From: Pachyseris speciosa
Taxonomy: Eukaryota > Cnidaria > Anthozoa > Scleractinia > Pachyseridae
DNA: 64,000 nucleotides
Reading direction: 5' to 3'
Assembly: GCA_016490735.1 (NCBI GenBank)
Contig: JAEMWC010000073.1
Location: 1,526,001-1,590,000, forward strand
A program made the translations under genes and the position numbers. The notes below the pieces were generated by a model. The model made no database searches, was not told where the DNA came from, and was given only the letters and a program-made list of their open reading frames with translations. This document shows positions 11,546 through 22,626 of the stretch, piece after piece; positions within the stretch are counted from its first letter, which is position 1, and every line of letters begins with the position of its first letter.

Positions 11546-11708
11546 ATTCCAGTCAGGAAGTCCGTTATGGCCAAAACCTCCTGAAACACTGGGTCACTCC
11601 TCATTCTTTCAAAGGAATCCCTTAACTTGAGAATAATTTCTATGCTACGGACCACCGTCTCTAGGAGTGGTTTCAAATACACTTGTAGATTCAGGAATTT
11701 TCCAAACT
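11545..11708 (-). CDS. candidate exon of an unrecognised gene, 3' end overlapped by the SINE tail
   Basis: A possible acceptor GGAACAG (AG at 11710-11709) is followed by an open frame of about 54 codons. It has helical, leucine-rich content (YLKPLLETVV, IILKLRDSFERM, DPVFQEVLAI) and runs into the SINE's ATT tail. A weak donor GAG/GTTTTG lies before the end and would join in phase with the exon at 1418. That link is speculative, and the 9.2-kb transposon would then sit in the intron. The family is not recognised. Confidence 0.35.
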
Positions 11709-13301
11709 CTGTTCCTTATCAATTCGGTTAAATGGAACTACAGCAATCCTTGAAAACGCTCTGTGGACCAAATGAAACAATTTTTAAGCTCGCACTTGCA
11801 TTAGCTTTATATAGTCAACACCTGCAATAGGTGCTTTGTCAGATGATTGAGTGCCTTAGTGAGAAATACACAAATTTACCCTTCTGATTCAACATTGAAT
11901 TTGTTAGTATGAAAATTTGATATATAGATAGGTAATACTTGGACCTAAAATATCAGTCAAAGATGGCAAGATCCCGAAAAGAGGTGAAATTTATATTGCA
12001 TTATTAATTAATAGTTGGAACCACAGAATTTGTTCTTTAGAACAATTGGTATTTAAGGTTATGAGTTGTGAAATTGAGCCTTAAGACAGCCACTCATGAT
12101 GCAATCTACACATAAGCTTGTATCATAGACCATTTTTAGCTCACTATACTTTCTAAGCTTTTCTTTGTCTCTCTTGACAGTTTTTTTCACTGCTTGTGGA
12201 TTCGTTGTGATGATAGGCACCATTCTTGGTGACAATGACTTTTGACATTAGATCTTTTTGTAAGTGGACAACCTAGGGGATGGGGATGAAATAGAGCAGG
12301 AGCAGGTTCCGTGCCCCGTGTAATCCCAATTTCGCTTTAGTTTTCAAACAATTATACTAGAACCCACAGAAGTCAAGCAAGATTTCATTTGTGCATCACA
12401 CCGGGGGACTGGGAGATACTCCCCTATAGGGCCTATACGGGGATGTACCGCTGGATTAGGTATGGCTTTTGACCCCGCTGTCCTGAAACTGGTTTATAAG
12501 CTCAAGCGAATCTGTACTTATCAGGATCTTTGGCAAGTTAGGGATTTGTTCACTTTCAGTTAACGTTCTTCCTAGAGTTTTAAAAAAAGAGCACATTGTC
12601 CTATTCTCTATTATTTTTTGTTCGAAACATGGTAAGGGTTTCAAACTTCCAGTGGTACCCCTATACCCAAACATTGGTCAGTTACACCCGGGCACTACTT
12701 AGCTGGTTTTATAACGTACCCATAAAAGCTCTATTAAGCCCCCTGTCTCTATCAATTCCCCTGGGGTGAGTCTAATAAGCCCCCCGTTTGGAAGTCGGTT
12801 TTTGTAATAAGCTTCAGCTTCACCTCCTGAACAAACCACAGAGAATGCCACGGCTCTGCGACTGGCGCACGATGCAGGTTTCATTGCAAGCTCCGATTCC
12901 AAGAACTGTTTGCAAACCACATTCCACGAACCGTGGAATACCGCCATGTTTTGCTCACAAAAGAAAGTCAGCAGCTGGAGGTACAAACATTCAAGCTCCA
13001 GCTGGAACTTACCATGGGCTCCGTAGTTCCAGAAAGCTCCAATCCTACATCTGCTAGACTCCACAACCACTCAAAATCCGGGCGTCCCTGGCACCCCTCA
13101 GCGTATGCTTGTTCCGCATTAATGGGCACACATTCTCGCTCCAGGTGGACCTAGGTGCACCTCCATTTGGCCTAGCATCATGTGCCAGTGCAGTACATCT
13201 GCTGTCACTTTTATATTCCACTCCCTTGGCTTCGACTGTACGAATTACATCAACGATTACGGGGGTGCAGAAATTGCTGCCAAATTGGATGCGGCATTCA
13301 A
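11709..13301. other. no supported gene
   Basis: A 123-codon minus-strand frame at 12699-13070 has no known motif and no splice context. The rest is AT-rich with no clear repeat borders. Confidence 0.3.
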
Positions 13302-13478
13302 CTGAATTTTTTCAGGCTTTATTTTCATTACTGCTTAAGTAGTGTTAATAATTGCAATGATCATTCACATATTCATTCATTAATCTGCAGTTGAAATAAA
13401 TGATTTTGATATATTCATAGTCATTTGTTCATCGCTCATAGGTATATTACAAACCAACTAAATGACCAGCTCCAAGAA

Positions 13479-13550
13479 GGCTTGTTAGCTCAGTTGGTAG
13501 AGCACTACAACGTTATCGCAAAGGTTGTGGGTTCAAACCCTGTACAAGCC
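13479..13550 (+). other. tRNA-like module 1
   Basis: 72 nt with a 7-bp acceptor stem (GGCTTGT with ACAAGCC), a good D arm (AGCTCAGTTGGTAGAGC) and a B box (GGGTTCAAACCC). The anticodon stem (CTACA with CGCAA) does not pair and the T stem is mostly wobble pairs. It is therefore a tRNA-derived promoter module, not a working tRNA gene. Confidence 0.65.
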
Positions 13551-13729
13551 TGAATTTTTTTCAGGCCTTATTTCCACTACTGCTTAAGTGGTGTTCATAA
13601 CTCCGATGATCATGCACATATTTATTCACCAATCCGCAGTTCAAATATATATGATTTTCATATATTCATAGCCATTTGTCCATCACTCACGGGTATATTA
13701 CAAACCAACAAAATGACCAGCTCCCAGTT

Positions 13730-13797
13730 GTCTTGTTACCTCAGTAGAGCACTGCACCAGTATTGCAGAACTCATGGGTTCAAATCCCGTACAAGCC
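13730..13797 (+). other. tRNA-like module 2, D loop shortened
   Basis: Second copy, from GTCTTGTTACC to ACAAGCC. Four bases of the D loop are missing, and the B box GGGTTCAAATCCC is kept. Confidence 0.6.
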
Positions 13798-13915
13798 TTA
13801 ATTTTTTTCAGGCTTTATTTTCACTACTGCTTAAGTGTTGATAACTGCGATGATCATTCACGTATTTATTCATTAATCTGCAGTTCAATTATATGATTTT
13901 CATATATTCATAGTC

Positions 13916-15696
13916 AATTGCAAGTTAGTTATAGGGAACTAACCTCTGTTGTATCACATAGAAAGCAAAAGTAAACTTGCTACTGAATGTGCTCAGTTGC
14001 ATACATCTGAGTGATATGAGCTGTAAATGTTAAATTTAAAAAACTGTCTATAACAGGGCTGAATAAATTCTGTGCATGTGCAACATCACATCCCCCTTTG
14101 ACGAGTAAAATCTACTGGCGTTAGAGAGAGTAAAATTTATTGGCATTAGACAGTAAAATCTATAAAGTCGCTCTCAGGAGGGAGAGGGTTATTAATAGGG
14201 GGAAACGGTTAGAGAATCTGGCAAACATCAAAGGAGCAAAACAACGAGGCCAAGAAATATGTTGGAAGGTCCATGACCATGCATATTTGTTTTGCACTCA
14301 CGTACTATGCATGAATTACATAGTTGCAATGTTTCTATTGGTTAGTGGCATGAACACGCGTAACCACCTATATATTGTTATTGTGCATGGTCAACCCCCA
14401 AAACAGCAAACAAAAACAAACAACTTTGCTAGGTTTCATAGGGGCTTACAAGACAAATTAGACAATGAACCATAAAGACAATCATGAAGGCTATCTGTGG
14501 TAAACAACTTATTTTTGTAGGATACTTTGCAAAAGTGGAGGTTTGACTACTTTGACTTTTATATTAGCCACTGAGATGATCAAAGAGAGCAATGAATGTC
14601 CTCTTTTTCAACCAAACGACAAAAAGCATATGCAGTACCACTGTCCCTTTACCTCCAAAAAGAGCATTTTTACGTTTTGTTTGTAAACATTTTGCTAACT
14701 GCTAACTAAATTTCTGTACGTAAAATAACTGTCCAAGGCTCAAACATAAATCGAAAAGTTTTTGTTAGGGTTGCTGAGCTCATATCACCAAACAACAAAT
14801 TGCTGGGAGCCGGAGGGACCTTATAGTTTTAGCAGGTTTTAGTGATTCTTTGCAGTCTATTTGACGGGCCTCGGGAAACTACCCACTGCACCAAACAATA
14901 TCTTTCAACGTGATTTACCTCTCCTCTGATCCTGTCTGTCTATACTTTGTTTTATTTTTTGTCCGGTATTTTTTCTGCGGCTAGTCTTAGACTCCACTTC
15001 TGGAGGCACACGGCTTCAAATCCAGGATGCTCTGTGATGCACATAAGCTTTGTGCCTTCGAGAAGGTCTTGAAGAACGATGTCGCCCGCTAAGGCGTTGA
15101 CACATAGCACTCACTGATATTTTGCAAATAAGCAAGTTCACAGTTACCACAGTGACACCAAAGCAATGAAACATGAATGAAAGCGACATGTTAATTTTTC
15201 AGATGCGAGCAACTGACAACTGCATATCATGTCTCTTTGTTTATAGAAACACATACTTAGCAACCTACCATTCTCAGATTTTTTTAGTTCCGCGTAGCTG
15301 GAGCTATAGTCCAGACTTCATGCCATTATTTAAAGCGGATTAGTTCCAGTTGAATAAAGGTTTTTCTTCAGGAGAATTAGGCAAGTGTTTACACGACTGC
15401 CAGTAGATAGAAGTGACCGAGATCGGATCAGAGTGCCGCTGCTGTTCTCCTGGAATGATGTCACTAGCCCCAGTCTTCACTTCACTCGGTCATGCAGGAA
15501 AAAAACACAACTTTGAAAATTCATAAAAAATCGAGTTTTCAACCAAATGGAAAAATTTTTGCAGAATCTTGCTCAGTGTGGCCAAAAGCATTTTTTTTTG
15601 GGGGGGGGGGGGGGTTATAGGCACTTTAATGCTGTTTGCAAAACATACTTAAATAATTTTTAGTTGCTATACCAATTTAATAATTGTTTAGCCAAG
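13916..15696. other. no supported gene; homopolymer at 15590-15615
   Basis: Short frames only. 15592-15615 is a T run followed by a run of about 15 G, which could cause assembly or polymerase slippage. Confidence 0.3.
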
Positions 15697-16016
15697 CTGT
15701 GGGAGAGCCGGTGAGGGTTATTTGTCTGTAATTCAAATTTGTTAAGACCGTAATGATCAACCACCTTGGCCATGGCAAAGTGTTGGCGAATGTGAATATT
15801 CAAGGCGTTACTTTAGGTCATTATGGCATTGATCTTCGAAAATTACCTTGTTGGAAGGCTCAGTGGCAAGCGACTCAAAACACCATAAAAATGCAAAAGA
15901 CAACACTATGAGCATGAGGTAAGTGATCTTTATTCATCTGGCTTACATTATAGCTACATTTTTTATTAAGAGGTGTAAAAATCCGGTATTTTACGGAACA
16001 TTTGTCCCGATCACTA
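15697..16016 (+). repeat. dispersed repeat, shorter copy
   Basis: From GGGAGAGCCGGTGAGGGTTA to TCCCGATCACTACAA. It aligns in the same direction with 33516-33988. The longer copy has about 150 extra bases in the middle. Shared landmarks are GACCACCTTGGCC-type, GTTGGCGAATGTGA, GGCAAGCGACTC and ATCCGGTATTTTACGGAACA. Family unknown. Confidence 0.65.
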
Positions 16017-16783
16017 CAATCAAGCTGAGAACAGCCGTATCAAAATAGAGATAATGTATGAGATCAAATAGCATGCGTGACGTCACTCAGTTTGGATTGT
16101 CTGCCCGTGCCTGAACCTACAAAGTATCAACAGTAGCCAGCCACTGAGCAACACCTGGGTATGTCACACCCTTACCTCTATTATGATCGGCAAGTATGGC
16201 AATGCTGGGTAGATGTGTGGTGTGCAAGAAGCAGTTTCCAAAATGCTGCAGATCGGAGCTCTTGGAAGTACAAGTATATCAGGGGAGTTACCACCAAGCA
16301 TCACTAGAGAACAGATACAGTTGTACCATCAGCTTGTCTTCTGTATTATTTGCATCAAGCATGTAAACAAGAGCGAGACGGCAATGACAAAACTGTGGCC
16401 GTCATCCCAACCCAAAGTGGAATAACTGTGTTTGACAGCCAATACCATGGAACCAGTGGTGCATTCTCGCCATGGCCCCAGCTGACCAGCATGCGAATTA
16501 CTCTCCTGGTTCAAAGCCATTAATAACATTCCTGAAAGCCTGGACACAGTAACTTGCGTTACATTCAATTAGTAAGATGTTAGCTTTGAGAGAAACACAA
16601 CATGCATTTGAAAAGTTCGGAAACATTTCAATCTTATGCCCCTGACATGATCTTTTAGCAAATATTGGTTACACAATTAAATTTAAAGTGGCAACAAAAA
16701 AGGCCAACTCTTACATACATTGGTAAAAGGCCTTCGATTCCATCAATTAAGTTTGAGACAATTTGTCACGTCTTGTAATAGAC
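16017..16783. other. no supported gene
   Basis: Two short frames (16213-16425 plus, 16329-16568 minus) show no family. This is the target region of the BEL/Pao insertion. Confidence 0.3.
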
Positions 16784-17029
16784 TGTCGTGAATAGCTTAA
16801 AGAACTCGGCAAAACAGACGCATGAGGACTGTTCCAATCCCGTTGTAATGCTCTCCGATCACAAGTGATTACACAACAACCCTTTTTTCTCCCACGCTAG
16901 GGTTTCTAAGTCTAAAATTACACGTGATTACAAAGTAAACTAAACAGTCATCAGTTAACAGCTCTTGACAGATCCGCTCGCATTTCTTTTAGTCACGCAA
17001 ACGTCACACAAACACCTAAGTACTCCACA
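16784..17029 (-). repeat. 3' LTR of the BEL/Pao element
   Basis: 246 bp starting TGTCGTGAATAGC on the plus strand and ending CTCCACA, preceded by TAGAC. It is the 3' LTR because the genes run on the minus strand. Confidence 0.92.
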
Positions 17030-17039
17030 CTCTCCCCCT
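17030..17039 (-). other. polypurine tract
   Basis: On the minus strand AGGGGGAGAG touches the 3' LTR directly, as expected for the plus-strand primer of reverse transcription. Confidence 0.8.
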
Positions 17040-17131
17040 ATTTGACTATGCATATGGGCAAATACATACACTAAATGTTTCTAGAGATCAGCGAACAAAA
17101 CAATGTCTCATCAAATGTTCATTAAGCAAAA

Positions 17132-17447
17132 TCAATCTTCGCCGTCTTCAGCGCTAGCTATAGCTCTCATCTGCCTTCGAGCAGCCACTGCAGCTCGCCT
17201 GCTCAGCCTGAATTCTTTGGCCTCTGCATTCAGGGGGATGGCCTCTCTTTGAGTCGACACATCACAAGCCAATTCCAAGGGATACAAGTGTTGAAAATAG
17301 GTCTTTTGATAAATTACTTTCCGGATCTGAGCCGCACAGCTCGTACAACGCCATCCCTGCCTTCTATCGGGGTATCCACCACTCCTAGTTTCCATTTACC
17401 CCGGTTGCGTTCTTCGGATTTCACGAGCACCACTTCTGCTTTTATAT
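17132..17447 (-). pseudogene. BEL/Pao integrase C-terminal tail
   Basis: A frame ending at 17132 keeps YQKTYFQHLYPLELACD and a basic, Ala/Arg-rich end, which matches the region after the BEL integrase core (DUF5641-like). It is out of frame with the upstream integrase and is joined to it by at least one frameshift between 17395 and 17550. Confidence 0.65.
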
Positions 17448-18917
17448 TCATTTCCTTGGTTTGATGGATAATGTTGTGTCGCTCTCTGAGTGCTGTGACA
17501 TATTCTCGGGACCATCTTCGCCACAGGGCTTCTTTGCACGTTTTCTGAGGTCAGCATCTTCTATCCCACTGGGATTCATTTCTGGGAGAATATTTGACTG
17601 CCCAAACAATAGAGAATTAGGGGTTAGAACGGGTAGCTCAACATCGTCTTCCATATAGCCAAGAGGGCTTTTGTTGAGAGTTATCTCGACGTCCAAAATG
17701 ACCTCTTGAAGCTCTTTCCATTGTAGATTTCCATTGCCAATGGTCTTGTAGAGGGACTGCTTCAGAAGGCCAACAAGTCTTTCAAATTGGCCTCCCCACC
17801 AGGGGGCTCTGCTTAAGTTGAATTGCCATTTTATTCCTTGCCTGGCTAACCAATCTTGTAACTTCTCATCTTTCTCCACCTGCTTCAGCCACTTCGCTGC
17901 AGCAACGAAAGTCTTGCCATTATCTGAGTAGATTTTGTCCGGTCTTCCTCTTCGGGCTATCAGGCGCTTCAAGCTTCCAAGGAACTCATCGGTGGTAAGG
18001 TCCGGAAGCAACTCTAGGTATAGACCCCTTGTAAGGCTGCAGGCGAAGAGCACGATGTACGCCTTTCCTTCTTTACGTCCTCCTGTTCGGTACTTGATTG
18101 GTCCAGCGTAATCGACTCCGATCACTTGAAATGGTGTGGACCCTTCAGTCCTGTCCCTTGGTAGGTTACCTGTTGGTGGGTGTGCATAGGCTACCGCTTG
18201 AAACCTTTTGCATCCGTTGCAGCTTTTGATCACCCTTTTGGTTAATCGTCTCAGTGGTGGTAACCAATACTTTTCTCGAACTGTAGCCATCGTCAGACTG
18301 ACTCCCCCGTGGAGAGTGTTCTCGTGTGCACTTGCGACCAATTTCTCGCTGAATAGATCATCATCAGGAAGATAGATCGGATAGTCACCTTGAATGCAGC
18401 CTCGGCATTCGAAGAGCCCTTGTTAATTCTTTTGTAGGTTGAGACGAGGCCCGTCTTTCTGATACTTGTCCGTTGCAGCAAATCTGGACTGCACTCTGTA
18501 AATCCACCTTTCAACTTGGGTCCCCGTCTCCTCAGTAGTTAAAGGCCCAGACTTCTTCTTCGCACCTTTCGCTTTACAGTTACTCAGGAACCTTGCTATC
18601 CACGCTACGATTCGGATGGCTTTCCAGTAGCCATGCTTCTCCAAAGTTTCATTCAGCACATCATCCTCTGTCTTGGTCACAAACAAAGCTTCTCTCACCA
18701 CTTTAGCTTCCGCTTGAGTTTCGCTTGTAGCCGCGGTGACAATGTCTGGTGGCCAGCTTTCTGGTTCAGCGAGCCATGCAGGACCTTCCCACCACAACTT
18801 TGCAGATTCGTCTACACGCCCTCCTCTGCTACCAAGGTCAGCGGGGTTCTGATCTGAACGGACATATCTCCATTGGATAAAGCTGTGCTGCGGGATTTTC
18901 TTGACTCTGTTTGCCAC
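17448..18917 (-). pseudogene. BEL/Pao integrase
   Basis: From 18341 the frame has a HHCC zinc motif (H6, H11, C41, C44), then a DDE core with D77 in VDYAG, D140 in SDNG and E187 in FERLVG, followed by WWGGQ-type context typical of BEL integrases. Integrase inserts the cDNA into the host genome. The upstream part 18917-18423 is in the same frame and carries the RNase H to integrase linker (SDQNPADLGSRGG). A TAA at 18425-18423 separates the two where a Gln codon would be expected. The C-terminal end runs out of frame near 17550. Confidence 0.85.
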
Positions 18918-19592
18918 AAACTGCCTGTAATCACTGCCTTAATCCAGTGGAGCGCAATGCTACTATCCAACCAACCATAGACACCTTCCACTGGGAATCC
19001 TGTCAAGGCTTCTTTCACGTTGCTGATGAGGTTTGCTGTCATATGAGCGGATACTAGTTCCTGTCTGGGGATAGTTAGTCCCTACTTAGCTAGGCGTGAT
19101 TTAGCTGTGACGAGGCTTTGCTGAGTACCTTCTGCTTGACGTACAACTGCGAACACTGCCGATGCTGCCCCTTTATTGCTAGCGTCTCCAAATCCATGTA
19201 GATCAATGCCAACGATTCTCTCTTGATGCTGAGCTAGGCTACGCGGTATCTCAACCTTGTCAGGCAATATCTTCCAAGCATTCCACTTGTCTAACGCTAC
19301 AGCAGATAACGTCTTGTCCCAGGCAAGACGGCTGTCACATACTTCTCTGTAAAGCACTTTGCCTGCTAATATGGTAGGAGAAGCGACACCAAGTGGGTCG
19401 TAAATTCTAGCTAGACTTCCCAGAACCTCTCTCTTAGTGGGTTCTAACGGTTGTGTGGGGAAGACAACGGCGATCGTATCCTTTTCTTTGTCCCATGGTA
19501 TTCCTAATAGCTTTGTCTCGCCTGGCTTCGCTCCCAGTTGTTGTTTGGCATAGCTCGATTCTTGTTCTGAACTTCTTTCTTCCTGCAGCGTA
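18812..19592 (-). pseudogene. BEL/Pao RNase H and connection region
   Basis: The blocks YDPLGVASP, LAWDKTL, GFGDASNKG and LDSSIALHWIK appear in order on the minus strand. They fit the connection and RNase H part of Pao polyproteins, with the Asp of GFGDAS as a probable catalytic residue. An in-frame TAG at 19084-19082 follows SRLAK, and a frameshift near 18925 moves to the frame that continues as ANRVKKIPQ. Both are inactivating. Confidence 0.75.
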
Positions 19593-20577
19593 TCAGTCTA
19601 AGGCTAAGGCTAAGGCTAAGGCTGGTGCATTAGAGTGCCATTTATGTAATTCGAACTGGGCTTCACTGAAGATTGTCTGCGCAGATTCTTTCAAGTGCTG
19701 CGTCTCTCGAATGGTCGGTCCACCAGTAATGAGGTCGTCGACGTATAGACTTCGGAGGATTTCTTCCACTTCTGCTGGAAACCGTTCCCGACAGAGTCCG
19801 AGATGTTCCCGTAAGACTCCCCCAAGCAAGAAGGGAGAAGGCGCCAAGCCAAAGAGAGCTTGTGTGAAACGTAACGCCTCAATCTCTTTAGTCTTCAGAT
19901 CCTTGTACCAATGAAACCGCATCACATTTCTGTCTGGTTCCAAGATTCGAACTTGGAGAAATGCTTGCTTTAGATCACCTGAGATAGCTACGGGATGGAA
20001 AAGGTTTCTCACCAGGACGCTCCATAGCTGGTTTTGAGTCGGTGGTCTGATCTCGAGGCATTCATTCAAGGATGGGGCCTTTTCACTTGCTCTTGCAGAT
20101 GCATCATAGACAATGGGCAACTTGGTACTCTCAGCTGTTTCCTGGATGACTGGTTTATGCGGTATGTAAAATTCTCTCCCTTTAGCTTCACTTTCCACAC
20201 GCTCCACAATACCTTGGGCTAGCTGATCCTGAATCACGGAATCATACCGTTCAAGCATCCCCGGTTTTTCCAATCTCTTAGTGAGTGCATTCAGTCTCTT
20301 CAAACTTCCTGCGTCGTTGTTAAGTAAAGGAGGATGGTTGCCCTTCCAAGGTAAACCAACTTCGTACCACCCTTCTGGACTTCTCTTCAACTGCTCTTTA
20401 AATTCTTCATAAACGATTCCTTGGTCTCCCACGTTCGTATCTTCCAAGCCTAACACATCAAGTCTGCAGAGGTTTTCGTAATCACAAGAGGATGCCTGCA
20501 TCATGAACATGTTGGTCAAGTCTACTTCTTTCCCAGGGGACATCATCGTCCATTCAAAACGAGTTAGCTCCAGTATT
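19593..20577 (-). pseudogene. BEL/Pao reverse transcriptase
   Basis: The frame from 20546 has motif A at residues 188-199 (ISGDLKQAFLQV), motif B near 231-240 (LFGLAPSPFL) and motif C YVDD at 268-271, all typical of Pao reverse transcriptases. Upstream residues (EPILELTRFEW) lie in a frame that joins the protease frame by one base in a C6 run near 20580, so a one-base slip broke the polyprotein. The 3' end dissolves into a GCTAAG hexamer repeat at 19598-19623 that adds Leu-Ala residues and a stop. Confidence 0.88.
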
Positions 20578-21534
20578 GGCTCCCCCCGGTTTACCGATTC
20601 GTGGCATGCTGTTTACTTTCACTCGCGCATATTCGCTGGCTCCAAGTATTAGATGTATCGGGAGTTCTGCCTTCTCGTCTGTATCGTCCATGATGACACC
20701 TTGCAGATGGGGAAATCTTGCAATTTTCTCTTTATACTTGGGATTTCCAAGGGAAAGGAGCTGGCTACGGTTTACCTTTGTAACTTCCGTCTCGAGGTGA
20801 AAACTCCCATCCACACTGCTGATCTTCAGCTTGTGAAGCTTAATCACCTGGTTTGTTGACTGTATCATCTCAATTCGCCGTTGCTGTCTGCTGATAGGTC
20901 GTTTTTGTAGGTGTTCGAGTAGTGCAGAGGAAGCATAGGAACTACCAGCTCCGGTATCTAGCAGCGCCCGGCATTTCATTCCTTCGACATTCACCACTAC
21001 AACTGGGTAAGTGACTGCTGTGTCTCCAGTCGCTACTAGCATGTGTTCTGTTGATCCCCTGTCACAAATTGAAGAATGATGTCTTCGTTTGCAGAATAGG
21101 CAACCCACTTGACTGTGACATTCGAAAGCCTTGTGCTTGGTACCACCACAGTTGAGGCACAGCTGTTTCTCTATTAGTACTTTCTTTCGCTCCACCACAG
21201 AAGCAACTTTGCTGCAATTGCTAGGTCTGTGTGTGCTCTCTTCACAATAAATGCACGGCTTAGACTTCATTTCTTGCTGCTTGGCCTGGAAGGTTTTCGA
21301 TTTCTTAAATGGATGGACTCCTAAAGGAGGCTTTTCCATGGCTCTCTCGTCCTGCTTCTGGGGGTTTCTTTCTGTCCACTTTCTGAGGGCCAAGACGAGT
21401 TGAGGAAATTCCCATTCCTGCCAATCATCGTCGGTTCTCACCAGGTCTCCTCTAATGCCTTCCAATTTATCAATCGTCATTCGTACGTACCCAGAGATCT
21501 CTCTTAGCTTTCCTAAGGTTTCCAACGCTTGCAC
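20554..21534 (-). pseudogene. BEL/Pao nucleocapsid zinc knuckles and aspartic protease
   Basis: Three knuckles are visible: CIYC..H..C at residues 94-107, CLNC..H..C at 126-139 and CLFC..C at 145-157. They would bind the RNA genome. The protease has the catalytic ALLDTGAGSSYAS at 191-203. The frame begins after a one-base shift near 21560 that separates it from the preceding gag segment, and ends by slipping in the C6 run at 20580. Confidence 0.85.
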
Positions 21535-22305
21535 ATTTGATAACAGCTTTTCATAAAAATCGTGTACCTACGCTGACTTCCAGTGATGTGAGGTAATGCC
21601 AAAATCGCCTGCACGTATGCATCGATAATCTCACTCATTTTCCCATATTTTGTTTTCAAAATGTTTTTCGCTCTTTCGTAACCTTCTGAGTTGACAGGGA
21701 AACCATTGACATTAACGCGAACCTTCTTTTCGAGTAATTCCTTGAGGTAAGAAAATTTGGTTACGGCCGGTATTTGAGCGGTCGACATGCGTGCCATTGA
21801 ATTTTGTTATGACAAGTTTCGGAAGCTTTGTGTTCGCCGCTTTATGTGACATCATTCCTTTTAGATTTTCTTCTAGCTTCTTCTCTAACTGTATCTTCTT
21901 CTCGTACTTCTCTTCTTCGAATCTCAACCCTTTTTCGAATTGCTTTTCCTTCATCTGGGCAGTGAATTTTAGTTCCGCTTGCTTTTCCTCTTCCATCTCT
22001 TTGCGCTTGATATCCTTTGTAATCTTTTCCACGTTGTTTACCGATTGCTCAAATTTCACTAATTTGGCTTCAATATCTTCGCTCCAAACTTTGACATCCA
22101 CTGCTTCCTCACCGCGTTCTAGTTTAGCTTCTTGGATTTCTACCTTTAAATTGTGGACTTCAAGTTTCTTCTCTAGGATCTTGCGCTGCCTTTCTAGCGA
22201 TAGTAGATGTCCTTTCGCAATAACACTTTCTGTCTCGTTGTCTGTAAATTCCAGCATCGCTAATTTCGTCCCCACAGCTTTAATCTTGTCCTCATACGTA
22301 GTCAT
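21513..22305 (-). pseudogene. BEL/Pao gag N-terminal region, coiled coil and DUF1759-like part
   Basis: An ATG at 22305-22303 opens a 197-codon frame, highly charged and coiled-coil-like at residues 20-150, reaching LPKLVITKFNGTHVD. Family members continue there with a Trp-rich stretch (DUF1759). Here the sequence jumps to AQIPAVTKFSYLKELL in another frame (21797-21513), so a deletion of a few dozen bases is likely near 21786. The second segment ends with TGSQRR and then shifts by one base into the nucleocapsid frame. Confidence 0.8.
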
Positions 22306-22354
22306 ATTTCACTGTACACGTCGCTCGATCTATGAAGTTTTTAACAGTGTCTCG

Positions 22355-22371
22355 TCCCGTCGGAGGTGCCA
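22355..22371 (-). other. primer binding site of the BEL/Pao element
   Basis: On the minus strand, four bases after the 5' LTR, stands TGGCACCTCCGACGGGA. It starts with TGG, so it pairs with a tRNA 3' CCA end. The tRNA identity was not determined. Confidence 0.75.
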
Positions 22372-22375
22372 CTTT

Positions 22376-22621
22376 TGTCGTGAATAGCTTAAAGATCTTG
22401 ACAAAACAGACGCATGAGGACTGTTCCAATCCCGTTTTAATGCCCTCCAATCACAAGTGATTACACAACAACCCTTTTTTCTCCCACGCTAGGGTTTCTA
22501 AGTCTAAAATTACACATGATTACAAAGTAAACTAAACAGTCATCAGTTAACAGCTCTTGACAGATCCGCTCGCATTTCTTTTAGTCACGCAAACGTCACA
22601 CAAACACCTAAGTTCTCCACA
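22376..22621 (-). repeat. 5' LTR of the BEL/Pao element
   Basis: 246 bp with about eight differences from the other LTR, followed by TAGAC at 22622-22626. No TATA motif stands out. Confidence 0.92.
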
Positions 22622-22626
22622 TAGAC

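Larger units (their letters stand above)
13302..13915 (+). repeat. 251-bp tandem repeat containing tRNA-like modules
   Basis: About 2.5 units in direct order. Each unit has TTTCAGGCTTTATTT, CTGCTTAAGT, GATGATCATTCAC, ATCTGCAGTTCAA, TTTTCATATATTCATAG, TATTACAAACCAAC and then a tRNA-like block. The blocks start at 13479 and 13730, giving a period of 251 bp. A partial inverted-plus-direct copy of the same family lies at 25263-25415. It is probably a dispersed tRNA-derived repeat family that can exist as tandem units. Confidence 0.75.
16784..22621 (-). mobile_element. BEL/Pao LTR retrotransposon, complete ends, decayed genes
   Basis: Two 246-bp LTRs (16784-17029 and 22376-22621) bound the element, both TG...CA, with TAGAC at 16779-16783 and 22622-22626 as a 5-bp target duplication. 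The minus-strand order is 5' LTR, primer site, gag with coiled coil and three zinc knuckles, DTG protease, reverse transcriptase with YVDD, RNase H region, integrase, polypurine tract, 3' LTR. Gag and pol blocks of this type are BEL/Pao. The LTRs differ at about 8 of 246 positions by eye (near 97% identity). The coding part has at least four frameshifts, one in-frame deletion site and several stops. Confidence 0.92.

Noticed and set aside
13479..13550. A real tRNA gene
   Set aside because: The anticodon stem does not pair, the T stem is weak, and the block repeats in tandem.
13302..13915. CRISPR array
   Set aside because: Units are 251 bp, contiguous and tRNA-related, and the genome is eukaryotic.
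21791..22387. 198-codon plus-strand frame, Ser/Phe-rich
   Set aside because: Antisense shadow of the BEL gag coiled coil.
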